This document shows, piece after piece, positions 34,858-42,111 of a stretch of DNA of 64,000 nucleotides. The stretch covers positions 1-64,000 of the forward strand of contig NZ_JASAOF010000002.1 of the NCBI RefSeq assembly GCF_029952525.1, read 5' to 3'. Every line of letters begins with the position of its first letter. Position 1 is the first letter of the stretch. The translations under genes and the position numbers were made by a program. A model generated the notes under the pieces. It was given only the letters and a program-made list of their open reading frames with translations, ran no database searches and was not told where the DNA came from. This DNA comes from Saccharopolyspora ipomoeae (GTDB taxonomy: Bacteria > Actinomycetota > Actinomycetes > Mycobacteriales > Pseudonocardiaceae).

Positions 34858-35166
34858 GTGAGAACGTGGTTCGAGCCCCTGCGACGCAACCAGCGGTCCC
34901 AGAAGTGGGCGCAGCGCGCCGAGCACGAGCGCAGAAGGCAGTGCTCCGAGGCGCTTTCCCTGCTGCAGCCCTACCTCGACGGGAACCTCGAACCCGACGA
35001 GGCCGAGGCGTTCGAGCTCCACCTCGACGCGTGCCGGGCGTGCGGCCTGGAACTGCAGGTCTACCGCGACATCAAGGGCACGCTCGCCGATCGCAGGAGC
35101 GCACCCGACCGCGCGGCGGTGTCGCGGCTGCGGCAGTTCGTCGCCGGACTGCACCACCGCTACTGA
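34858..35166 (+). CDS. Zinc-finger anti-sigma factor (ZAS type), cytoplasmic
   Basis: This 102-residue protein carries the ZAS motif His-x3-Cys-x2-Cys (ELHLDACRACGLEL) near residues 60-70, after SLLQPYLDGNLEPDEAEAF, which is the typical anti-sigma helix preceding the metal site. No membrane segment is present, so it would act in the cytoplasm like RsrA or RseA. GTG at 34858 follows AGAGG at 34844; the open frame begins earlier but without homology-like features. It is the most likely partner of the ECF sigma factor encoded divergently 247 bp away. Whether it senses thiols through the zinc site is not known. Confidence 0.8.
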   Translation: MRTWFEPLRRNQRSQKWAQRAEHERRRQCSEALSLLQPYLDGNLEPDEAEAFELHLDACRACGLELQVYRDIKGTLADRRSAPDRAAVSRLRQFVAGLHHRY

Positions 35167-35178
35167 AAATTACCGACA

Positions 35179-36117
35179 TCACGGCATTCTGGCGAACCAC
35201 AGCACCGACAGCGCGCCGGCCGCGACCAGGGCCACGAGCGCGGACAGGAAGAACCAGTTGCTGATGTCCACCGGCACGATCGGCCGCGACACGTTCTCGC
35301 CGATGTTGCTGTAGATGGCCTGCAGGTCCTGCTCGGTGGCGGCGGTGAAGGTGAGCCCGCCGGTGTCGCGCGCCAGGCGCTCCAGCTCGCGGGTGTCCAG
35401 CGGCACGTTCACCTGTCCTTGGGCGAGCTGGACGCTGCCCGTCGGGGTGCCGACGGCGATCGTCGAGATCGGGACGTGGGCCGCGCGGGCGGCGTCGATC
35501 GCGGCCTCCGGCGGCGGGCCTGTGTTGCTCAGACCGTCGGAGAGCACGATGATCCCCGCGGCGCTGCCGCCCGTGGCGCGCAGCGTGTTGAGCGAGGTCA
35601 GCACCGCCTGGCTGAGCGAGGTGTTGGACTGGAACCGCAGCCCGTTGAGCGCGTCGGTCACCGCCTGGTGGTTCTCGGTGGGCGGCACGTCCACGTTGGC
35701 GGAGGCCGCGAAGCTGACCAGCCCGACCTGGGTGTCGGACGGGACCGAGTCCAGGAAGTCGCGCACGGCGGTCTTCATCGCGTCGGTCCGGCTCGGCGGC
35801 ACGTCGCGGGCCATCATCGACGGCGAGACGTCCACCGCCAGCACGACCACGCTGCTGCGGGAGGGGTCGGGCATCCGCACGGTCGGCCCGGCCAGCCCCA
35901 GCACCATGATCAGCGCGGCGAGCAGCAGCAGCGCGGGCGGGAGGTGCCTGCGCCAGGCCGGGCGACGCGGCATCACCGAGTTCAGCAGGTCCAGGTTGGT
36001 CAGCGTGACGGTGTAGCGCATCCGCCTGCGCTGGGCCAGGACGTAGCCCGCCGCCAGCGCCGCGACGAGCACGAGCAGCCACAACCAGGCCGGTGTCGCG
36101 AAGCTCAAGCCACCCAT
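35179..36117 (-). CDS. VWA-domain membrane protein (BatA-like)
   Basis: This 312-residue protein has two N-terminal membrane segments (residues about 10-28 and 60-78), a von Willebrand factor A domain and a C-terminal membrane segment near 288-308. The metal-ion-dependent adhesion site is visible: Asp-x-Ser-x-Ser in LAVDVSPSMMARDV and Asp in VLSDGLSNTG. It overlaps the DUF58 gene by 13 bp and forms an operon with it and the MoxR ATPase. Such trios are thought to chaperone or insert metal or cofactors into membrane or envelope complexes. The client here is unknown. Confidence 0.9.
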   Translation of the reverse strand: MGGLSFATPAWLWLLVLVAALAAGYVLAQRRRMRYTVTLTNLDLLNSVMPRRPAWRRHLPPALLLLAALIMVLGLAGPTVRMPDPSRSSVVVLAVDVSPSMMARDVPPSRTDAMKTAVRDFLDSVPSDTQVGLVSFAASANVDVPPTENHQAVTDALNGLRFQSNTSLSQAVLTSLNTLRATGGSAAGIIVLSDGLSNTGPPPEAAIDAARAAHVPISTIAVGTPTGSVQLAQGQVNVPLDTRELERLARDTGGLTFTAATEQDLQAIYSNIGENVSRPIVPVDISNWFFLSALVALVAAGALSVLWFARMP

Positions 36118-37046
36118 GATGACCGCCGATAGCCGAATTGCCGGTGCCGCCGGAGCTGGAAGAACCGCACCAGCTGGCCGATCCAGTCCTCGTCGGTGCG
36201 CAGCCGCAGGTGCTCGGCACCGGCGTTGCCCAGGACTCGGGCGATGCCCTCGCGCTGCTGCCGGGCCGCCTCCTCGTACCGCTCGCGCAGCCCCCGGTCG
36301 AGGGTGTCGACGGTCAGCCGCTCACCCGTCTCCGGGTCTTCGACCACCAGCGATCCCACCGCGGGCAGGCGCATCTCCAGCGGGTCGACGAGCTCCACCG
36401 CCACCACCGTGTGCCGTTGGCAGAGCCGGTGCAGCTCGTTGTACCAGCCGGGTTCGACGAGGAAGTCGGAGAGGACAGCGATGAAGCCGCGCCGCGGCGC
36501 CACCGTCGCGACCTGGGTCAGGGCGGGCCGCAGATCCGTGCGCCCGGCCGGCGGATCGGGCCGGGCGTCGCGGGTGTTGAGCTGCGCGATGCGGTGCAGC
36601 GCCGCCTGCAGGTGGATCTTGCCCGACCGCAGCGGCCACACCTCGGTGCCGTCGTCGACGACGAGCACCGCGCCGATCCGGTTGGCGAGCCACGCGGCGG
36701 CGAACCCGAACGCCGCGGCGCCGAACAGCGCGAGCTCGCGCTTCTCCCCGCCCCGGGTGCCGAACGACTGGCTCGCCGACAGGTCGACGACCAGCCACAC
36801 GTCGAGCTCGTGGTCCCGGATCGGGTCGCGCACGTGGGTGTGGGTGGTGCGGGCGGTGAGGTTCCAGTCGATCAACCGGACGTCGTCGCCCGGCACGTAC
36901 AACCGCCCCTCCCCGGCCTCGTTGCCCGGTCCGGGGAACAAGCCCTGGTAGTCGCCGTGCACGGCACCGGCCAACCGCTGGTTGACCAGGAGCTCCAGCT
37001 GCGCCAGGACCCGTCGGGTCGCCGGCTGGTCGTGGTGGGCGCGCAT
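36105..37046 (-). CDS. DUF58 domain-containing protein
   Basis: This 313-residue protein contains the DUF58 signature DDVRLIDWNLTARTTH, followed by a VWA-like strand ELDVWLVVDLSASQSFG. It has no membrane segments. In MoxR operons, DUF58 proteins bridge the ATPase and the VWA partner. The start ATG overlaps the MoxR stop by 1 bp (ATGA-type), and the end overlaps the VWA start, so all three are coupled. Cytoplasmic location and chaperone-like function are inferred from family context. Confidence 0.9.
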   Translation of the reverse strand: MRAHHDQPATRRVLAQLELLVNQRLAGAVHGDYQGLFPGPGNEAGEGRLYVPGDDVRLIDWNLTARTTHTHVRDPIRDHELDVWLVVDLSASQSFGTRGGEKRELALFGAAAFGFAAAWLANRIGAVLVVDDGTEVWPLRSGKIHLQAALHRIAQLNTRDARPDPPAGRTDLRPALTQVATVAPRRGFIAVLSDFLVEPGWYNELHRLCQRHTVVAVELVDPLEMRLPAVGSLVVEDPETGERLTVDTLDRGLRERYEEAARQQREGIARVLGNAGAEHLRLRTDEDWIGQLVRFFQLRRHRQFGYRRSSWVA

Positions 37047-38086
37047 CAGGACCGCCCCCGCAGCGCGGAGCGGGCCTTGGCCGGTCGCGGCTGGTGCACG
37101 CGATCGAGCACCTTGCCGACGATGTCGTCGGCGGTGACCCCGTCGGCCAGGGCCTCGTAGGTCAGCACCAGCCGGTGCCGCAGCACCGACGGAGCGACGT
37201 GGTGGACGTCCTCGGGCACGGCGTAGCCCCGGCCGTGGATGAGGGCGAACGCGCGCGCCGCGGCGATGAGCCCGAGGCTCGCGCGCGGGCTCGCGCCGAC
37301 CGCGAGATACGGTGCCACGTCGGAGAATCCGAGCTCACCGGGTGTGCGGGTCGACATCACCAGCGCCACCGCGTACTCCATCACCAGCGGGTCGACGTAG
37401 ACCTGGGCGGCGGAGTCCTGCAGGGCGGCGAGGCGCTCGGCGTCGAGGACCTGCTGCGGTTTCGGCGCGCCGGCGCTCATCCGCCGCACGATCTCCAGCT
37501 CGTCCCCGGCCTGCGGGTAGTTGATGAGGATCTTGACCAGGAACCGGTCCCGCTGCGCCTCGGGCAGCGGGTACACGCCCTCGGTCTCGATCGGGTTCTG
37601 CGTGGCCATCACCAGGAACGGGCGCGGCATCGCCCACGTCTGCCCGCCGATGCTGACCTGGCGCTCGGCCATCACCTCCAGCATCGCCGACTGCACCTTC
37701 GCCGGTGCCCGGTTGATCTCGTCGGCGAGCACGAAGTTGGTGAACACGGGACCGAGCTCGATGTCGAACTCCTCGCGGGAGGCCCGGTAGATGCGGGTGC
37801 CGACGATGTCGGAGGGGACGAGGTCGGGGGTGAACTGGATGCGCGTGAAGTTCACGTCGACCGCGGCCGCGAGGGTCTTGATGGTCAGCGTCTTGGCGAC
37901 GCCGGGCAGCCCTTCGAGCAGGCAGTGCCCACCGGCGAGCAGGCACACCACGATCTCCTCGGTCTCCTGCTCGTGACCGACGATGACCTTCTTGAGCTCC
38001 CAGAGCAGGCCGCGCATCACCTCCCCCTCGCGGTGGCGGAGGATTTCCGACTCCTCACCCAGGTTCCACGCCGTGTTGTCGTTCAT
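37046..38086 (-). CDS. MoxR-family AAA+ ATPase
   Basis: This 346-residue ATPase has Walker A GLPGVAKT near residue 58, Walker B FVLADEINRAP, sensor 1 MATQNPIE, and the arginine-finger region PLPEAQRDRFLVKI. MoxR ATPases power assembly or activation of protein complexes together with VWA partners. ATG at 38086 starts MNDNTAWNLGEESEILRHRE. It is the first gene of the three-gene leftward operon and lies 28 bp downstream of the Crp-family gene on the same strand, which could be co-transcribed. Confidence 0.92.
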   Translation of the reverse strand: MNDNTAWNLGEESEILRHREGEVMRGLLWELKKVIVGHEQETEEIVVCLLAGGHCLLEGLPGVAKTLTIKTLAAAVDVNFTRIQFTPDLVPSDIVGTRIYRASREEFDIELGPVFTNFVLADEINRAPAKVQSAMLEVMAERQVSIGGQTWAMPRPFLVMATQNPIETEGVYPLPEAQRDRFLVKILINYPQAGDELEIVRRMSAGAPKPQQVLDAERLAALQDSAAQVYVDPLVMEYAVALVMSTRTPGELGFSDVAPYLAVGASPRASLGLIAAARAFALIHGRGYAVPEDVHHVAPSVLRHRLVLTYEALADGVTADDIVGKVLDRVHQPRPAKARSALRGRS

Positions 38087-38114
38087 GGGTCGAACTCCCG
38101 CCTGTTTGGGGCGA

Positions 38115-38801
38115 TCAGGTGTGGTGCCCGGTGGAGTAGCCGAGCGCGGCGCGGGCCAGCGCGGCGCGGTCGAGCAGTTGCATGTGCGCGTAGCCGTTGT
38201 CGACGATGTCGTGCTGGGCGAGTTGGCCGACGACGCGGCTGACGCTGCTGCGCTGCACGCCGAGCAGCTCGGCGATCATCTGGTGGGTCAGCCGGGTGAC
38301 GTCGCTATCGGCGAACTCGTGCAGCAGCAGCGACGAGATCTGCGCCCGCAGGTCACCGGCCAGCAGGTCCAGCAGCCGGCGCTCGTAGGAGGCCGTCCGG
38401 CACGCCATCGCGTCGGTCCACCGCAGGGCGAACTCGGGGTAGCGCTGGATCAGCCAGCGGAACTCGTCGCCGGGCACGCGGATGATGTCGGTGTGCAGCA
38501 GCGCGGTGGCGTCCTTCTCGGCGCGGGTCTCGGTCATCACCTCGACGTCGCCGACGATCCCGCTGTCGCGCAGCAGCATCAGCGTCGCCGAGCCCGGGCT
38601 GCGCAGTGCGATGAGACCGCGCTCGATGAGGGATACGGCCCGCACCTGCGTCCCCACGGCGAAGATCCGGTCGCCGGGAGCGAGGCTGTGGCGCGGCAGG
38701 TGGGGTGCGAGCACGCGGAGCGAGGTGCGCAGCTGCTGGTCGATGAACGAGCGCGTCCCGGTCAGTGGGTCACCCGCGGCGCGCGACGGTGTCTCCGGCA
38801 T
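38115..38801 (-). CDS. Crp/Fnr family transcriptional regulator
   Basis: This 228-residue protein has a cyclic-nucleotide-binding-like barrel (LAPGDRIFAVGTQVRAVSLIERGLI without its ends, near residue 45) and a C-terminal winged helix with recognition segment MIAELLGVQRSSVSRVVGQL. It lacks an obvious Fnr-type Cys cluster. The barrel's RxS-type cAMP contact is not obvious either (GDVEVMTETRAEKDATA at that point), so the ligand is uncertain. It lies just upstream of the MoxR operon. Confidence 0.87.
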   Translation of the reverse strand: MPETPSRAAGDPLTGTRSFIDQQLRTSLRVLAPHLPRHSLAPGDRIFAVGTQVRAVSLIERGLIALRSPGSATLMLLRDSGIVGDVEVMTETRAEKDATALLHTDIIRVPGDEFRWLIQRYPEFALRWTDAMACRTASYERRLLDLLAGDLRAQISSLLLHEFADSDVTRLTHQMIAELLGVQRSSVSRVVGQLAQHDIVDNGYAHMQLLDRAALARAALGYSTGHHT

Positions 38802-38824
38802 CGGTGCACCTCCTCCGCTGGAAG

Positions 38825-38856
38825 CGGTGCGCCTCGCCGTGGGGCGAGGCGCACCG
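38825..38856. terminator. Terminator hairpin after the secreted Ig-like protein gene
   Basis: Perfect 14-bp stem CGGTGCGCCTCGCC (38825-38838) with complement (38843-38856) and a GTGG loop. It lies 10 bp past the leftward stop at 38866. Confidence 0.8.
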
Positions 38857-38865
38857 GGTGGGTAC

Positions 38866-40563
38866 TCAGTTGGGACCGTTGTTGGAGCTGCCGTTGTCGA
38901 GGTCGTCCTGGCGGTCCTGGTTGTTGTTGTCGGACTGGTTGTCGTTGAGATCCGACCGGTTGTTGTCGTTGTTGTTGTTGAGATCCGACCGGTTGTCGTT
39001 GAGGTTCGACTGGTTCTGGTCGTTGAGCTGACCGCTGGGCTGGCCGTTGCCCTCTCCCAGCGCCTTGTTGGCCAGCAGGTTGCCGTTGCCCTGCTCGTCC
39101 TGGACGGCGTTGTTGTTGACGGTCACGGAGCTCGCGGCCTCGGCGGAGGCCCGGTTGAAGCTGACCAGGACGCTGCTGCCGTCGATCTCGACGACGTCCT
39201 TGGCGTCGATCCGGTCGCCGGCCGTGGTGACCAGCTGGAAGCCCGCCTTGTCGTAGGTCTTGCTGTCGTCGATCGGCTCGTCGAAGTCGAGCCGGACCTG
39301 CCCGGTCTCGGAATCGACCGAGGCACCGGTGAGATCCGGGCCGGAGGTCAGGCTGCCGGACCTGTCGCCGCCGACGCTCTGGTCGCCCACCGCGTTCGGG
39401 GTGGCCGAACCGTCCGAGGACTCCGCTGCATCCTCGTCCACCGCGGCCAGGCTGATCTGGTCGCCGTAGTCCTGGATCTCCGGGTAGGCGACCCGGATGG
39501 TCTCGGGCGAGGGCTGCACCACGCTGTCGCCGTGGATCGCCTTGCCGTCAGCGGTGTAGATGACGAACTTCTCGGCGTCCTTGGCGGTGACGGGCTCGTC
39601 GAAGGTGTAGTCGAACTGCGTCTTGCCGATGAGCCCGCTGGTGGACGACAGGTTCGGTCCGGTGGTGTCGTCGCCGACGGCGCTCGGCGCGTTCTTCACG
39701 CCCCGGGTGTCGGAGACGGCATCGGCCTTGGCGAACTGCTTCACGCCGTCTTCGACCTGGGAGTCGAACTGGACGGTGATCGTCTCGTCGTTGGTGGTGA
39801 CGATGGACTGACCGGTGATCGCCCGGCCGTCCTTGGTGTACAGCCCGAACTTGGAGGCGTCGGCTCCGCCGTCCTCCTTGAGCTTGCGGTCGAAGACGTA
39901 GGTCACCTGGTCGAGGGTGTCGTCCTTGTGCGACCTGTCGGTGAGCCGCGGAGCGTCCGTGCCGCTGACACGGTTCTGCTGGTTTCCTTGGAGCTCGACG
40001 GTGTTGGGCAGGTTGGTGCGTCCGCTCTCGTTCTGCACCGCTTGCGAATCGGTGATCGCCACGGTGTATGCATTGACGTCCGTGCCAGGCGCGTACTCGG
40101 TGAGAACCGTCCGGGTATCACCCTCCTTGATCTTGGCGGTCTGCGCCTTGACCGAGGCGTTGGTGTTGAAGCCGGACAGCTGGAAGGACGACGGGTCGCC
40201 CACGTCGCTGACCGGCTCGGCGAACCGGTACTCGACCTTCTCCGGCGCGTTGTCGTCGAGATCGACGCTCACCGGGTCGGCCGATTCCACCGTCATGCCG
40301 GTGTCGATGCCGCCCAGCTTCTGGTCGCCCCTGCCCTCGTTCTGGCCGGGTGCCTGGCCGCCGGGTGGTTGCTCTTCGAGCGGCGGCGGGCTCGGGGGAG
40401 CGGGGCTCGGGGGAGCGGGCGGAGCCGGAGGCGGTGGAGGCGGTCCCTGAGCGAGTACTCCGGTGCCACCCATCGCGATCAGCACGCCGCTCGCGCCTGC
40501 GGCGGCGATGATCGCGGCCGTGCGGCGCGTTCTCTCACTGCGCGCTCGGTTGCTGTTGGACAT
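38866..40563 (-). CDS. Secreted protein with tandem Ig-like domains, Pro-rich N-terminus and Asn/Asp-rich tail
   Basis: This 565-residue protein is not one I recognise by name. It starts with a signal peptide (ARSERTRRTAAIIAAAGASG then VLIAMGGTGVLAQG), followed by a run of prolines. About four related beta-rich units of roughly 100 residues come next, each with a start like VEYRFAEPV, VTYVFDRKL, FDYTFDEPV or VRLDFDEPI and a later TNPNAVGD/NAPSAVGD-like segment. They look like bacterial Ig-like (SbsA/Big_5) domains. The last 60 residues are almost only Asn, Asp, Gln, Ser, Leu and Arg, with repeated SDLN/DNN units. No sortase motif or C-terminal anchor is seen. ATG at 40563 has GGAGGAG upstream. 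A surface or matrix role is plausible. Confidence 0.75.
   Translation of the reverse strand: MSNSNRARSERTRRTAAIIAAAGASGVLIAMGGTGVLAQGPPPPPPAPPAPPSPAPPSPPPLEEQPPGGQAPGQNEGRGDQKLGGIDTGMTVESADPVSVDLDDNAPEKVEYRFAEPVSDVGDPSSFQLSGFNTNASVKAQTAKIKEGDTRTVLTEYAPGTDVNAYTVAITDSQAVQNESGRTNLPNTVELQGNQQNRVSGTDAPRLTDRSHKDDTLDQVTYVFDRKLKEDGGADASKFGLYTKDGRAITGQSIVTTNDETITVQFDSQVEDGVKQFAKADAVSDTRGVKNAPSAVGDDTTGPNLSSTSGLIGKTQFDYTFDEPVTAKDAEKFVIYTADGKAIHGDSVVQPSPETIRVAYPEIQDYGDQISLAAVDEDAAESSDGSATPNAVGDQSVGGDRSGSLTSGPDLTGASVDSETGQVRLDFDEPIDDSKTYDKAGFQLVTTAGDRIDAKDVVEIDGSSVLVSFNRASAEAASSVTVNNNAVQDEQGNGNLLANKALGEGNGQPSGQLNDQNQSNLNDNRSDLNNNNDNNRSDLNDNQSDNNNQDRQDDLDNGSSNNGPN
38869..39040. repeat. Low-complexity Asn/Asp codon repeats
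   Basis: GTTGTT/GTTGTC-rich DNA with the near-identical unit GAGATCCGACCGGTTGT at about 38949 and 38982 encodes the N/D-rich tail of the secreted protein. Such arrays can change copy number by slippage. Confidence 0.6.
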
Positions 40564-40665
40564 CACGGTCTCCTCCCGCATGTCATGCGAATCCGTACAC
40601 GGGGAACGCCGACCGGGAGGAGAACCTTTCGAATTGTCCGCAATCAGACCAAGTGGCGAAGGTTT

Positions 40666-40703
40666 GGGGTGGGGGAAGTTTTCATGAAAACTTCCCCCAC
40701 CCC
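40666..40703. terminator. 38-bp perfect palindrome after the conservon operon
   Basis: The two 19-nt halves are exact complements, with left half GGGGTGGGGGAAGTTTTCA. It starts 8 bp beyond the leftward GTPase stop (40711) and precedes the next leftward gene at 40563, so it is the likely terminator of the conservon operon. Confidence 0.8.
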
Positions 40704-40710
40704 GGGAAAC

Positions 40711-41322
40711 TCAGCGCTGTCCCGCCGGTCCGACGTAGGTGGCGGGTTCGGGGCGGCGCTGAGCGTAGGTCTGGCTCGCGTGCTCGACGAGGGAGATCAG
40801 GACCTCCTTGGCTGAATTCTTTTCCCGAACGTCGCAGAGCACGACGGGAATTCCCGGATCCAGGTCCAGGGCGTTCGCCACGGTGCTGATGTCGTAGTGG
40901 CGCGAGCCGTCGAAGTGGTTGACCGCCACGATGAACGGGATCTCGCGCCGCTCGAAGTAGTCGACGGCGGCGAAGCAGTCGCGCAACCGGCGGGTGTCGG
41001 CGAGAACCACGGCGCCGAGCGCACCTTGGGCGATGTCGTCCCAGAAGAACCAGAACCGGTCCTGGCCGGGAGTCCCGAACAGGTAGAGCGCGAAGCGGTC
41101 TCGCAGTGTGATCTTGCCGAAGTCCATCGCCACGGTGGTGGTGGTTTTCTGCTCCACCCCGTCGGTGCGGTCCACCTGGGCCCCGGCCTCGGTGAGCCGT
41201 TCCTCGGTGCGCAGCGGCTGGATCTCGCTGACGGTGCCGACCATCGTGGTCTTGCCGACTCCGAAACCGCCCGCGATGAGGATCTTGAGCGCCATCGGGC
41301 CGTCAGAGCGCGCGGAGACCAT
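40711..41322 (-). CDS. cvnD: Conservon small GTPase (CvnD-like)
   Basis: This 203-residue GTPase-like protein has the P-loop GGFGVGKTTMVG, switch region GTPGQDRFWFFWDDI and the base-recognition NHFD. It is the fourth component of an actinobacterial conservon, in which it interacts with the DUF742 and roadblock proteins below a sensor kinase. ATG at 41322 is chosen because a perfect AGGAGGT lies just upstream; ATG 41295 (MALKILIAGG) is possible. It overlaps the end of the DUF742 gene by 20 bp. Confidence 0.92.
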   Translation of the reverse strand: MVSARSDGPMALKILIAGGFGVGKTTMVGTVSEIQPLRTEERLTEAGAQVDRTDGVEQKTTTTVAMDFGKITLRDRFALYLFGTPGQDRFWFFWDDIAQGALGAVVLADTRRLRDCFAAVDYFERREIPFIVAVNHFDGSRHYDISTVANALDLDPGIPVVLCDVREKNSAKEVLISLVEHASQTYAQRRPEPATYVGPAGQR

Positions 41323-41674
41323 CGATTACCTCCTGGAGGATGTTCTCGCTCGGCAGCTCGCGAGCCGGGGTCGGGCGCTCGACCCGGATGTGCCCGGCTT
41401 CGACGAGGTCGGCGAGCAGGACGCGGACGACGCTCAGCGGGAGGTCCGAGCGGGCCGAGATCTCGGCGACCGGCGTCGGGTGCCCCCGGCACAGGTCGAG
41501 GATCCCGGCCTGCTCGGGGGTGAGCGTCAAGTCGTGCTCGGGTGTGGTGCGGGCGGCGACGAGGGCGATGACGTCCAGGCTGGTGTGCTGGGGTTTCGCG
41601 CGACCCTGGGTGAGCGCGAACAGCCGCACCATCGGGCCCGCCTCGTCGTCGAACCAGTGATCCGGTGCGTTCAC
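41303..41674 (-). CDS. cvnC: DUF742 conservon protein (CvnC-like)
   Basis: This 123-residue protein has the DUF742 winged-helix-like fold, seen in VRLFALTQGRAKP, TLTPEQAGILDLCRGHPTPV and LPLSVVRVLLADLVEAGHIR. In conservons it links the roadblock protein and the GTPase and may bind DNA. It starts 15 bp after the roadblock stop and overlaps the GTPase gene by 20 bp. The residue order matches conservon partners rather than other winged helices. Confidence 0.92.
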   Translation of the reverse strand: MNAPDHWFDDEAGPMVRLFALTQGRAKPQHTSLDVIALVAARTTPEHDLTLTPEQAGILDLCRGHPTPVAEISARSDLPLSVVRVLLADLVEAGHIRVERPTPARELPSENILQEVIDGLRAL

Positions 41675-41689
41675 GATGCGGCTCCCGCC

Positions 41690-42094
41690 TCACGCATCGC
41701 GCACGCGCTCGGCGGTGAACATGTGCTCGCCGACCTGGTTGATCAGCCGCGCCATCTCGTAGGCGATGAAGCCGATGTCGGCACCGGCGTCGGCGAACAC
41801 CGTCAGGCAGGTGCCGCCCCCGGCGGCCACCACGAACAGGTAGCCGCCGTCCATCTCGATCATGGTCTGGCGCACCGACCCGGCGTCGAAGTGCCTGCTG
41901 GTGCCCTTGGCCAGGCTCTGCAGGGCGGAGGCCACCGCCGCCAGGTGCTCGGACTCCTCGCTGCTGATCGACGCCGACGAGGCCATCGCCAGGCCGTCGT
42001 TGGACAGCAGCAGCGCGACCCGCACCATCGGCACCTTGGTGGCCAGGTCGTCCAGGAGCCAGCTCAGCTCCCGGGTCTGCTCGGTCGCATGCAT
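41690..42094 (-). CDS. cvnB: Roadblock/LC7 conservon protein (CvnB-like)
   Basis: This 134-residue protein has the roadblock/longin-like fold of conservon second components, visible as LSWLLDDLATKVPMVRVALL, LSNDGLAMASSASIS, and the C-terminal FIAYEMARLINQVGEHM. It is thought to act as a scaffold or regulator of the GTPase. ATG at 42094 follows GAGGAGAG; the open frame extending to 42388 is within the kinase gene's shadow. It lies 17 bp after the sensor kinase gene. Confidence 0.92.
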   Translation of the reverse strand: MHATEQTRELSWLLDDLATKVPMVRVALLLSNDGLAMASSASISSEESEHLAAVASALQSLAKGTSRHFDAGSVRQTMIEMDGGYLFVVAAGGGTCLTVFADAGADIGFIAYEMARLINQVGEHMFTAERVRDA

Positions 42095-42111
42095 CGGTGT
42101 CTCTCCTCGTG

